Assembly: GCF_003946545.1 (NCBI RefSeq)
Contig: NZ_RHOA01000003.1
Location: 62,001 to 126,000 of the forward strand
DNA length: 64,000 nucleotides
Direction of reading: 5' to 3'
Origin: Levilactobacillus tangyuanensis
GTDB lineage: Bacteria; Bacillota; Bacilli; Lactobacillales; Lactobacillaceae
Shown: positions 56,290 through 64,000 of the stretch, piece after piece
Position numbering within the stretch: position 1 is the first letter of the stretch
Layout of the letters: every line of letters begins with the position of its first letter
Notes under the pieces: model-generated
What the model was told of the DNA's origin: nothing
The model's input: only the letters and a program-made list of their open reading frames with translations
Databases searched by the model: none
Made by a program: the position numbers and the translations under genes

Positions 56290-59200
56290 GTGGACGAAGA
56301 TCGCCATGCATTATTTGACAAGCTATTACAACAATTAGATTTGCAGCCCACCCCTGAACAGGCGGTACTGAAGACGGCGGCCATCGACCATCTGACGGTG
56401 CACGAACAGTCTCGCCGTTGGCATTTTTACTTACAGGCTTCTGAGATCTTGCCGTTCGTGACCTTTGCGGAGTTCTCGCAACATCTGCAAGTTGCCTTTC
56501 AGGATATCGCAACGGTTGAGGCCACCTGGTTGGTCGACAAACCAGAAATGACCAACCGCCTCCTGGGCGATTACTGGGAATGGATTGTTAAAAACAGTGG
56601 GTTGACTGGGAGCCTGGTTCAAGAGCTCTGCCAGTCACAGGTTCCCCAATTAGACGATGACGGCCGGGTCCTGTTATACGCCCAAAATGAGGTCGTCAAG
56701 GAATTTTTGAGTAATCAGGCATTGGGTCCCATTGAAGCCAGCTATCGGGCGGCCGGATTCCCTAAATTCAATATTCAAGTGATGGTTGACGAAACCAAGT
56801 CACAAGCAAAGATTGAGGAATTCCGCGCGCGGCAAGAAAAGACCGATGCACAGTTGGCCCAACAGGCGGCCGCGGCCATTGAAAAGGCTAATAAGCAACG
56901 GCAAAGCGATCAGCCGGTAGCCGCCAGCGGACCAACCCAAATTGGGAAGACCATCAAGGGCGATCAGCCGTTGACCCGGATGGTCGATATCACCCAAGAA
57001 GAACGTTCCGTCATTGTTGAAGGCTATGTCTTCGATAAGGAAGTTCGTAAGTTGCGGTCTGGCCGGCAATTGCTGACGATTAAGATTACCGATTATACCT
57101 CATCAATTGTGGTGAAAAAGTTTTCCCGGGGTGCCGAGGATGAGGCCCAATTTGCCGGTGTTAATGAGGGTAGTTGGGTTAAGGTCCGTGGGAGTGTCCA
57201 AGAGGATAGTTTCATGCGTGACCTGGCGCTAAATGCCTATGATATCAATGAAGTGAAGCATGCCAGCCGTCAGGATACGGCGCCAGAGGGCGAAAAGCGA
57301 GTAGAGCTGCATCTCCACACCACCATGAGCCAAATGGACGCGACCAATCCGATTGGGGACTACGTTTCTCAGGCTAGCAAGTGGGGGATGCCCGCCATCG
57401 CCATTACCGACCACGCCGACGTTCAAGGATTCCCAGGCGCCTTTAATACGGCGGCTAAGGCTGGCATCAAGATGTTGTATGGTGTTGAGGCTAATCTGGT
57501 GGACGACGGGGTGCCGATCGGGTACAACAGTGCCCATGAGGCCCTTGATGGCGCGACCTATGTGGTCTTTGATACTGAAACGACCGGTCTGTCGGCCATC
57601 TATGACAAGGTCATTGAACTCTCTGCGGTTAAGATGCAGCATCAGAACGTGATTGATCAATTCGAAGAATTCATTGATCCGGGCTTTCCACTGTCGGAAC
57701 AGACCACGAACCTGACCAGCATTACCGATGATATGGTGGCCGGTTCCAAGTCCGAGGAGGAGGTCTTCAAGGCCTTCCGTGAATTCTGTGGGGATGCCAT
57801 TATCGTTGGGCATAACGTGACCTTTGATATGGGGTTCATGAATACCGGTTATCAGCGTCATGGCATGCCGGAAATTCCTAATCCCATCATCGATACGTTG
57901 ACGCTGGCACGATTCCTTTACCCAACGTTGAAGAGCTATCGACTGAACACCTTGGCCAAACGATTCCACGTCAGCCTGGAACATCATCACCGGGCGGTCT
58001 ACGATGCGGAATCAACCGGTCATTTAAATTACTTATTCCTAAAGGACGCCGAGAAGCGCTACAACATCCAGTACCATGACCAACTGAACGACCACATGAC
58101 GGATAACGATGCCTATAAGCACGCGCGTCCTAGCCATGCCATTTTGATTGCCAAGACGCAGGAAGGCTTGAAGAATATGTTCAAGCTGGTCTCGGCTTCG
58201 AATGTGGATTACTTCTACCGAGTGCCACGGGTGCCACGCAGTGTCCTTGACCATTACCGTGAGGGAATTATCGTTGGTTCGGCCTGTTCGTCCGGCGAGG
58301 TCTTCACCGCGATGATGCAAAAAGGGCAGGTTGAGGCTGCCGATAAGGCCAAATACTATGATTACCTCGAGGTGCAACCGAAGGCCGCCTACCAGCCGCT
58401 GATTGATTCGGGACTGATCGCGGACGAAGCTAATCTGGAGGAAATCGTTAAGAACATGGTTCAACTGGGTCATGATCTCAATAAACCGGTTGTGGCAACC
58501 GGGGATGTCCATTACCTGAATCCAGAGGATTACATTTATCGAAAAATTTTGATTCATTCTCAGGGGGGTGCCAACCCGCTCAATCGGCAAGAATTACCGG
58601 AATCATACTTCATGACCACCAACGAGATGCTGGATGACTTTGCCTATCTGGGTGAGGAGACCGCCAAGGAAATCGTGGTGACCAATACCCAGAAGATTGC
58701 CAATGACATGGACGATGTCCATCCCTTGAAGGATAAGCTTTATACACCACGAATGGATGGTGCCGAGGACGAAATTCGGCAACGAACCATGGATACAGCG
58801 CATGCCTGGTATGGTAATCCGTTACCAGAGCTGGTTCAGCACCGAGTTGACCGGGAATTGAAGTCGATCATTGGGAACGGGTTCTCCGTGATTTACCTGA
58901 TTGCGCAACGGCTGGTAGCCAAGTCCAACAAGGATGGTTACTTGGTTGGGTCACGGGGGTCCGTTGGCTCCAGTGTCGTGGCCACGTTTACGGGCATTAC
59001 GGAAGTTAATCCCTTGCCACCACACTATCGTTGCCCGAATTGTCAGTATTCACACTTCTATACCAAGGGTGAATACAGCTCGGGTTATGATTTGCCCGAA
59101 AAGAATTGTCCAAACTGTGGCACCTTAATGATCGGTGACGGCCATAACATTCCGTTCGAAACCTTCTTAGGTTTCAAGGGAAACAAGGTGCCCGATATTG

Positions 59201-60624
59201 ACCTGAACTTCTCCGGTGACTACCAACCCATTGCCCATAACTACACCAAGGTGTTGTTCGGTGAGAAGAATGTGTACCGGGCTGGGACGATCGGGACGGT
59301 TGCCGATAAGACCGGGTATGGTTACGTAAAGGCCTATGAACGAGACACCGAGCAGACCCTGCGTGGGGCCGAGGTCGATCGATTGGCCAAAGGGGTCACC
59401 GGGGTTAAGCGGAACACCGGTCAACATCCCGCGGGGATTATTGTTGTGCCGGACTACATGGACATCTATGATTTCACGCCAATCCAATATCCAGCCGACG
59501 ACCAGATGGCCGCCTGGCAAACGACCCACTTCGATTTCCATTCGATCCATGATAATATTTTGAAAATTGATATCCTGGGGCATGATGATCCCACGATGAT
59601 TCGGACACTCCAAGACTTGTCTGGGGTCGATCCGCAGACGATTCCGATGGATGATCCGGGTGTCATGGCGTTGTTCTCCGGGACAGATTCTCTAGGCGTT
59701 ACGCCGGAGCAAATTCAGTCGAAGACTGGGACACTGGGTGTGCCTGAGTTTGGGACGCGATTTGTCCGGGGGATGCTGGAGGAGACGCATCCGCAAAATT
59801 ACTCACAATTGCTGCAAATTTCTGGTCTTTCTCATGGGACCGATGTGTGGTTGGGGAATGCCGAAGAGCTGATCAAGAATGGGACCGCAACGATTGCCAA
59901 CGTTATTGGGTGTCGGGATAACATCATGACCGACTTGATTAACTTCGGCCTGGATTCCGAAACGTCGTTCCAAGTCATGGAACACGTGCGGAAGGGCCGA
60001 GGAATTCCCGATGAATGGCAAGAGAAAATGAAGGAGACCGATTGTCCCGATTGGTACATCGACTCCTGCTTGAAAATTAAGTACATGTTCCCACGGGCCC
60101 ATGCCGCAGCCTACGTGTTGATGGCGTTAAGGGTGGCTTACTTTAAGGTATACTTCCCAATCATCTACTACGCGGCCTACTTCTCCGTGCGGGCCGATGA
60201 CTTCGACGTGGTTGCCATGTCACAAGGCAAGCCCGCCGTTAAGGCAGCCATGAAGGCGATCAATGATCAGGGGATGGACGCCTCGGCTAAGGACAAGAAC
60301 CTGTTGACGGTCCTTGAGTTGGCCAATGAAATGTTGGAACGGGGCTTCAAGTTCAAGATGATTGATCTGAACAAGTCCGATGCCGCCGATTGGATTATCG
60401 ATGGGGATACCCTAATTGCCCCATTCCAATCTGCACCTGGCCTTGGATTAAACGTGGCCAAGCAGATCGTGGCGGCTCGTAACGACCGACCATTCCTGTC
60501 GAAGGAAGACCTTGCCAAACGGGGAAAGGTCTCCAAGACGTTGATTGATTTCATGACGGAAAATGGTGTTCTAGAGGGGCTACCAGATGAGAACCAATTG
60601 AGTTTGTTCGATGATTTAATGTAG
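56290..60624 (+). CDS. polC: DNA polymerase III PolC-type catalytic subunit
   Basis: A 1444-residue replicative polymerase of low-GC Gram-positives. An N-terminal domain and OB fold come first. The PHP domain starts at about residue 335 ([13 protein letters not shown]), with the inserted proofreading exonuclease at about 425-600 ([12 protein letters not shown]). The Zn finger CPNCQYSH and CPNCGTLM is at about 913-940, and the polymerase core carries [17 protein letters not shown] start after AAAGGAG. The start of polC sits 60 bases after proS, separated by a terminator, so it probably has its own promoter or depends on read-through. Confidence 0.98.
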   Translation: MDEDRHALFDKLLQQLDLQPTPEQAVLKTAAIDHLTVHEQSRRWHFYLQASEILPFVTFAEFSQHLQVAFQDIATVEATWLVDKPEMTNRLLGDYWEWIVKNSGLTGSLVQELCQSQVPQLDDDGRVLLYAQNEVVKEFLSNQALGPIEASYRAAGFPKFNIQVMVDETKSQAKIEEFRARQEKTDAQLAQQAAAAIEKANKQRQSDQPVAASGPTQIGKTIKGDQPLTRMVDITQEERSVIVEGYVFDKEVRKLRSGRQLLTIKITDYTSSIVVKKFSRGAEDEAQFAGVNEGSWVKVRGSVQEDSFMRDLALNAYDINEVKHASRQDTAPEGEKRVELHLHTTMSQMDATNPIGDYVSQASKWGMPAIAITDHADVQGFPGAFNTAAKAGIKMLYGVEANLVDDGVPIGYNSAHEALDGATYVVFDTETTGLSAIYDKVIELSAVKMQHQNVIDQFEEFIDPGFPLSEQTTNLTSITDDMVAGSKSEEEVFKAFREFCGDAIIVGHNVTFDMGFMNTGYQRHGMPEIPNPIIDTLTLARFLYPTLKSYRLNTLAKRFHVSLEHHHRAVYDAESTGHLNYLFLKDAEKRYNIQYHDQLNDHMTDNDAYKHARPSHAILIAKTQEGLKNMFKLVSASNVDYFYRVPRVPRSVLDHYREGIIVGSACSSGEVFTAMMQKGQVEAADKAKYYDYLEVQPKAAYQPLIDSGLIADEANLEEIVKNMVQLGHDLNKPVVATGDVHYLNPEDYIYRKILIHSQGGANPLNRQELPESYFMTTNEMLDDFAYLGEETAKEIVVTNTQKIANDMDDVHPLKDKLYTPRMDGAEDEIRQRTMDTAHAWYGNPLPELVQHRVDRELKSIIGNGFSVIYLIAQRLVAKSNKDGYLVGSRGSVGSSVVATFTGITEVNPLPPHYRCPNCQYSHFYTKGEYSSGYDLPEKNCPNCGTLMIGDGHNIPFETFLGFKGNKVPDIDLNFSGDYQPIAHNYTKVLFGEKNVYRAGTIGTVADKTGYGYVKAYERDTEQTLRGAEVDRLAKGVTGVKRNTGQHPAGIIVVPDYMDIYDFTPIQYPADDQMAAWQTTHFDFHSIHDNILKIDILGHDDPTMIRTLQDLSGVDPQTIPMDDPGVMALFSGTDSLGVTPEQIQSKTGTLGVPEFGTRFVRGMLEETHPQNYSQLLQISGLSHGTDVWLGNAEELIKNGTATIANVIGCRDNIMTDLINFGLDSETSFQVMEHVRKGRGIPDEWQEKMKETDCPDWYIDSCLKIKYMFPRAHAAAYVLMALRVAYFKVYFPIIYYAAYFSVRADDFDVVAMSQGKPAVKAAMKAINDQGMDASAKDKNLLTVLELANEMLERGFKFKMIDLNKSDAADWIIDGDTLIAPFQSAPGLGLNVAKQIVAARNDRPFLSKEDLAKRGKVSKTLIDFMTENGVLEGLPDENQLSLFDDLM

Positions 60625-60646
60625 AGAACAATCGGTGTGGTAACGC

Positions 60647-60674
60647 TTACATTCAGCCGAATTCATGTTATAAT
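60647..60674 (+). promoter_or_regulatory. promoter downstream of polC
   Basis: TTACAT (60647-60652), 16 bases, TATAAT (60669-60674), with TGT before the -10. It would drive the small membrane-protein gene. Confidence 0.7.
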
Positions 60675-60727
60675 ATGGTAAGGACTAATAAGACCATTAA
60701 CAACTCGACTGAAAGTAGGTGTTCATC

Positions 60728-61003
60728 ATGCTGCAGCGATTTGCGAGGTTACCAGATGGTTGGTTATTCTTGGCAGGTTACTGTTTGATTGGGCTCGGTT
60801 ATCTTGTATTTGGTTTGTTAGCAACAGTTACGGCGGTTCCGTTCTTAATCGTCGTAATCGGGTATTTCTTGGTGGCGGCCGTGTTAACCGCGATCAAGTC
60901 GGTGAGTTTACGAAATATGGACTTAACACGATTAAACTTTTTGATTTTCGAATTAGTGACGGTGGCTGGCTTCTTGATTTTGCTCGTCACAATCGAGCGC
61001 TAA
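60728..61003 (+). CDS. small membrane protein (91 aa), unknown function
   Basis: Three predicted transmembrane helices (about residues 11-30, 31-55 and 71-88) separated by short loops, a basic N-terminus, and no soluble domain. ATG at 60728 follows AGGTG; a GTG at 60719 is also in frame. It has its own good promoter and sits between polC and the rimP operon. I do not recognise the family. Confidence 0.7.
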   Translation: MLQRFARLPDGWLFLAGYCLIGLGYLVFGLLATVTAVPFLIVVIGYFLVAAVLTAIKSVSLRNMDLTRLNFLIFELVTVAGFLILLVTIER

Positions 61004-61015
61004 CCCCCGTAATAG

Positions 61016-61044
61016 TTGCAATCACAGGCTAGATGTAGTAAAGT
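61016..61044 (+). promoter_or_regulatory. candidate promoter of the rimP-nusA operon
   Basis: TTGCAA (61016-61021), 17 bases, TAAAGT (61039-61044). Confidence 0.52.
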
Positions 61045-61074
61045 AAAAGTTGTAGTTAAACTCGTTTTTTAAAT

Positions 61075-61102
61075 GAGTGAGCAGTCTCTGCTCACTCTTT
61101 TT
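61075..61102 (+). terminator. leader terminator upstream of rimP
   Basis: A perfect 10-bp stem GAGTGAGCAG/CTGCTCACTC with a 3-base loop and five T, ending 13 bases before the rimP ribosome binding site and about 25 bases after the expected transcription start. In Bacillus subtilis NusA controls its own operon through a leader terminator; the same scheme is likely here. Confidence 0.78.
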
Positions 61103-61130
61103 AATGGATAAATGTAGGAGGCGGAAATCT

Positions 61131-61604
61131 TTGAGTAGTGTCGTCGAGACGGTGACGGCTTTGGCCAAACCCATTGTGACGCAACATCAGTTTGAATTGG
61201 TGGATGTCGAATTTGTCAAAGAAGGTAAGAGCTGGTATTTACGGCTATACATTGATAAACCCGGTGGAATTAACATCGAAGAGTGTGCCATGGTCAGTGA
61301 TGAAATGTCAGAAAAAATGGATGCCTTGGATCCCGATCCAATTCCTCAGGCCTATTTTCTAGAAGTGTCCTCTCCAGGTGCCGAACGGCCACTGAAGAAG
61401 CCCGCGGATTTTGAAAAAGCAGTCGGTGATTATATTCACGTCTCGCTCTATCAAAAGATTGGTCAAAGTAAGGTCTATGAAGGAACGTTGTTAAACTTAA
61501 CGGCGGACAGCATGGATCTTGAAGTCAACTTAAAGGGACGGATTAAGACCTTGCAGATTCCACGGGACGCAGTTGCCCAAGCCCGGTTAGCGATCAAGTT
61601 CTAA
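61131..61604 (+). CDS. rimP: ribosome maturation factor RimP
   Basis: A 157-residue 30S maturation factor with an N-terminal alpha/beta domain ([20 protein letters not shown]) and C-terminal SH3-like domain; [15 protein letters not shown] is the family signature. TTG at 61131 is 9 bases after TAGGAGG, and the frame extends back into the leader terminator, which excludes the longer form. First gene of rimP-nusA-ylxR-ylxQ-infB. Confidence 0.95.
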   Translation: MSSVVETVTALAKPIVTQHQFELVDVEFVKEGKSWYLRLYIDKPGGINIEECAMVSDEMSEKMDALDPDPIPQAYFLEVSSPGAERPLKKPADFEKAVGDYIHVSLYQKIGQSKVYEGTLLNLTADSMDLEVNLKGRIKTLQIPRDAVAQARLAIKF

Positions 61605-61627
61605 CTAAATAAGGAGCGAAACAGACA

Positions 61628-62839
61628 ATGAGTAAAGAATTATTGGGCGCCTTAGACGTGCTCGAAACTGAAAAAGGGATTGACAAGGAAGTCGTTATCG
61701 ACGCCTTGGAAGCAGCCTTGGTTTCTGCCTACAAGCGGAACTACGACCAGGCCCAAAACGTTGAAGTTCAATTCGATCCAAAGAAGGGTGACATCCACGT
61801 CTTTGCCGTGAAGAAGGTCGTGGACCAAGTCTACGATTCCCGCCTGGAAGTTGGTTTGGACGAAGCGCTGACGATCAACAAGGGTTACGAGTTGGGCGAC
61901 GACATCAAGTTCGAAGTCACGCCTAAAAACTTTGGTCGGATTGCTGCCCAAACGGCCAAGCAAGTCATCTTGCAACGGGTTCGTGAGGCCGAACGTAACA
62001 TCATCTTTAACCAATACAGCCAATACGAAAATGAAATCGTGACGGGTGAAGTTGAGCGTCAAGACTCTCGATTTGTTTACGTGAGCTTGGGCAAGGTGGA
62101 AGCGGTCATGGGTCGTCAGGACCAAATGCCAAATGAAACCTACCGGATTCATGACCGGATTAAGGTCTATGTGACGCGGGTTGAAAACGCCACGAAGGGT
62201 CCTCAGGTCTTCGTTAGCCGGACACATGCGGACCTGTTGAAGCGGCTCTTCGAACAAGAAGTTCCTGAAATTTATGACGGGACCGTTGAAATCATGGCCA
62301 TTGCTCGTGAGGCCGGTGACCGGGCAAAGGTTGCCGTTCGTTCGAACAACCCTGACATCGATCCAGTCGGGACCAGCGTTGGTCCTCGTGGGCAACGGGT
62401 CCAAACCATCGTTAACGAACTTGGCGGTGAAAACATGGATATCGTTGAATGGACCGATGATGAGGCTAAGTTCATTGCTAATGCCTTGAACCCGGCCGAA
62501 GTCCTTGATGTTATCTTTGATCCTAACAACGAACGGGCTTGCGAAGTCATCGTGCCAGATTATCAATTGTCCTTGGCCATTGGTAAGCGGGGCCAAAATG
62601 CTCGTTTGGCGGCAAAGTTGACGGGTTACAAGATTGATATTAAATCAGAATCTGAAGCTTCTGCTATAATGGAGGCTGATGAGGGCGCGGATGACGCTAC
62701 CGCACCGGCAGAAGATGCCAGTGCCAGTGACACGTCAGCAACTGATGACGACGCAGCTTCAACTGTTGACGACACGCCGGCAGCCGATGACGTTGCCGAA
62801 TCAGCCGCACCAGCTGACGATGAACAAGCGACCGACTAA
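61628..62839 (+). CDS. nusA: transcription termination/antitermination factor NusA
   Basis: A 403-residue RNA polymerase-binding factor. N-terminal domain at 1-125, S1 domain at about 135-200 (IVTGEVERQDSRFVYVSLGK), then two KH domains at about 230-345 (VGPRGQRVQTIVNELGGE and SLAIGKRGQNARLAAKLTG). The last ~55 residues are an Asp/Ala-rich tail not found in Bacillus NusA but common in lactobacilli. The start follows AAGGAG. The leader terminator upstream suggests autoregulation. Confidence 0.97.
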   Translation: MSKELLGALDVLETEKGIDKEVVIDALEAALVSAYKRNYDQAQNVEVQFDPKKGDIHVFAVKKVVDQVYDSRLEVGLDEALTINKGYELGDDIKFEVTPKNFGRIAAQTAKQVILQRVREAERNIIFNQYSQYENEIVTGEVERQDSRFVYVSLGKVEAVMGRQDQMPNETYRIHDRIKVYVTRVENATKGPQVFVSRTHADLLKRLFEQEVPEIYDGTVEIMAIAREAGDRAKVAVRSNNPDIDPVGTSVGPRGQRVQTIVNELGGENMDIVEWTDDEAKFIANALNPAEVLDVIFDPNNERACEVIVPDYQLSLAIGKRGQNARLAAKLTGYKIDIKSESEASAIMEADEGADDATAPAEDASASDTSATDDDAASTVDDTPAADDVAESAAPADDEQATD

Positions 62840-62864
62840 CCAGAATTAAAGGAGGTTCGGGTCC

Positions 62865-63161
62865 ATGAAACAGCGAAAGGTTCCCCTGCGGAAAGATATC
62901 GTGACCGGGGAAATGGCACCTAAGAAGCAACTGGTCCGCGTTGTGCGGAACCAGGATCAAGAGGTCAGCATCGACCCTACCGGCAAGCAATCAGGTCGAG
63001 GCGCATACATCTCGCTTGACGTGAAGGTTGCCGAAAAGGCCAAGCATGAAAAGACTTTTGACCGCGTCTTTGGCGTCAAGATTGATGACCAGTTCTATGA
63101 TGACCTGATCGCATACGTTGACCACCAGCAGGCTCGTAAGGAATTATTCGATAATGACTAA
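62865..63161 (+). CDS. rnpM: YlxR/RnpM RNA-binding protein
   Basis: A 98-residue basic protein. MKQRKVPLRKDIVTGEMAPK, LVRVVRN and SGRGAYIS form the YlxR signature. Bacillus YlxR has been reported to bind RNase P RNA and modulate its activity (named RnpM). AAGGAGG precedes the ATG; ylxQ overlaps its 3' end by 8 bases. Confidence 0.92.
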   Translation: MKQRKVPLRKDIVTGEMAPKKQLVRVVRNQDQEVSIDPTGKQSGRGAYISLDVKVAEKAKHEKTFDRVFGVKIDDQFYDDLIAYVDHQQARKELFDND

Positions 63162-63459
63162 CTCCGATAAGGCTTTGCAGCTCTTGGGTTTGGTTCGTCG
63201 GGCCGGTAAGCTAGTGACGGGTGAATCATTCGTCTTAGCTGCCGTACGCGATGGCTCTGCCAAGATGGTCTTATTGGCAAACGATGCCGGTAAGAGTAGC
63301 CAAAAACAATTTCGTGATAAAACGACCAGTTATCAGGTCGAATTAATAGAAACATTTACTAAAGACCAGTTGAGTACTGCCATTGGGGCGGCACGCACGG
63401 TTATAGCCATTACCGATCCGGGTTTCGTCCGGAAGTTACACCAGTTGTTGTCAGCGTAG
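63154..63459 (+). CDS. ylxQ: L7Ae/L30e-family RNA-binding protein YlxQ
   Basis: A 101-residue protein with the L7Ae fold (ALQLLGLVRRAGKLVTGE, then MVLLANDAG), probably a kink-turn RNA binder of the nusA-infB operon. ATG at 63154 overlaps the end of ylxR and follows AAGGAATT; the frame extends back into ylxR without a site. Confidence 0.92.
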   Translation: MTNSDKALQLLGLVRRAGKLVTGESFVLAAVRDGSAKMVLLANDAGKSSQKQFRDKTTSYQVELIETFTKDQLSTAIGAARTVIAITDPGFVRKLHQLLSA

Positions 63460-63506
63460 CCGCTTGACGTTCTCGCGATCGATAGAATATTAAGGAGAGT
63501 GAAGAT

Positions 63507-64000
63507 ATGGGGAAAAAGCGAATTTATGAACTCGCAAAAGAAATTAATGTCTCCAGTAAACAGATCATTGCGAAGGCCGAAGAAAAGGGCTTTCCAGTGA
63601 AAAACCATATGTCTACGCTCGGCGAGAACGAAGAACGTCAATTGCGGGCTGCCTTTCAAACAAAGGGTCAAGCCACGAAGCCAGTTGCTAAACCAGCAGC
63701 CAAGCCAACGCAGGCGGCTAAGCCAAGTCAATCAACGACTCAAGGCCACAGTAAGCCTGCGGCTAAACCTGCTCAGTCCAATGGGCAATCACGGGATAAT
63801 CGAAATGCTACTAACACGCATGCCCGTTCCCAGAACCAGCAAGCGTCTCATGGCCAACAGAGCCAGCAGACGAGTAACAAAAATAACAGCCAGGCCGGCA
63901 GTAATCACAGTGATTCACGAAACTCCGGCACCGGCAGATTTGGTGGAAGTTTGAATAATAATACTAATAATAGCAGCAGTAACCGGCGTGGCGGCAATGG
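63507..64000 (+). CDS. infB: translation initiation factor IF-2, N-terminal part (truncated by window)
   Basis: Only the first ~164 codons are inside the window. ATG at 63507 follows AAGGAGAG. MGKKRIYELAKEINVSSKQI and KAEEKGFPVKNHMSTL are the IF-2 N-terminal domain; a Lys/Pro/Ala- then Gln/Asn/Ser/Gly-rich low-complexity linker follows. The GTPase domain lies beyond base 64000. Position after ylxQ is the conserved order. Confidence 0.95.
   Translation, partial: MGKKRIYELAKEINVSSKQIIAKAEEKGFPVKNHMSTLGENEERQLRAAFQTKGQATKPVAKPAAKPTQAAKPSQSTTQGHSKPAAKPAQSNGQSRDNRNATNTHARSQNQQASHGQQSQQTSNKNNSQAGSNHSDSRNSGTGRFGGSLNNNTNNSSSNRRGGN

Noticed and set aside
57229-57990. 253-codon minus-strand frame opposite polC
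   Set aside because: Antisense shadow of the PHP/exonuclease part of polC, without a ribosome binding site.
61652-62596. 314-codon minus-strand frame opposite nusA
   Set aside because: Long only because of codon bias in nusA; no start signals and no recognisable domain.

Overview
The window is a stretch of core chromosome from a low-to-mid-GC Gram-positive bacterium, almost certainly a member of the Lactobacillaceae. A heterofermentative Levilactobacillus-type species is my best guess. The gene order (suhB-typA-ftsW-ylbG-rsmD-coaD-ylbL; comEA-EB-EC-holA-rpsT; tig-clpX-ysxC; pyrH-frr-uppS-cdsA-rseP-proS-polC-rimP-nusA-ylxR-ylxQ-infB) is classic Firmicutes synteny. A D-lactate dehydrogenase, a mevalonate-pathway HMG-CoA synthase, a nucleoside deoxyribosyltransferase and frequent TTG/GTG starts preceded by strong AGGAGG sites fit lactobacilli. 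The genus call is inference.

Layout. 1-7.7 kb: an LDH-fold protein cut by the window edge, UPF0223, an inositol-phosphatase family enzyme, BipA/TypA, FtsW, and an overlapping ylbG-rsmD-coaD-ylbL cluster. 7.7-12.2 kb: the comE DNA-uptake operon and the DNA polymerase delta subunit, convergent with rpsT. 12.6-21.7 kb: rpsO, an RNase J2-like nuclease behind a long structured non-coding region, a TPR protein, EF-Tu, trigger factor, ClpX behind a leader terminator, and YsxC. 21.7-31.1 kb: a MazG-like pyrophosphohydrolase, a small charged protein, UvrC, Obg, a lipoprotein pair, RNase Z, a LapA-like membrane protein, RecJ and Apt.

31.1-34.0 kb is the only accessory-looking stretch. It holds an MFS transporter, an AT-rich lipoprotein gene, a 44-base tRNA-minihelix-like element, a ~560-base gene-poor region and tRNA-Ser(CGA). 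34.1-40.8 kb: Ndk with a cre-like site inside its promoter, PspC, a histidine phosphatase, a PPK2 polyphosphate kinase, HMG-CoA synthase, a membrane protein, deoxyribosyltransferase, and LexA divergent from ynzC with an SOS box between them, then yneF. 40.9-47.4 kb: a heterodimeric ABC exporter, PlsC, the trmN6-like/yazA pair and a D-2-hydroxyacid dehydrogenase. 47.5-64.0 kb: rpsB-tsf, pyrH-frr, a small acidic protein, uppS-cdsA-rseP-proS, polC, a small membrane protein and the rimP-nusA-ylxR-ylxQ-infB operon, the last gene truncated by the window.

Most genes serve translation, ribosome assembly, RNA decay, DNA replication and repair, envelope synthesis and protein quality control. I found no phage genes, transposase, CRISPR array, restriction system or toxin-antitoxin pair, and no clear new multi-gene system. 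The points most worth a second look are the LDH-fold pseudoenzyme at the left edge, the structured leader upstream of the RNase J2 gene, the clpX and rimP-nusA leader terminators, the tRNA-minihelix-like element, and the cre-like box in the ndk promoter.
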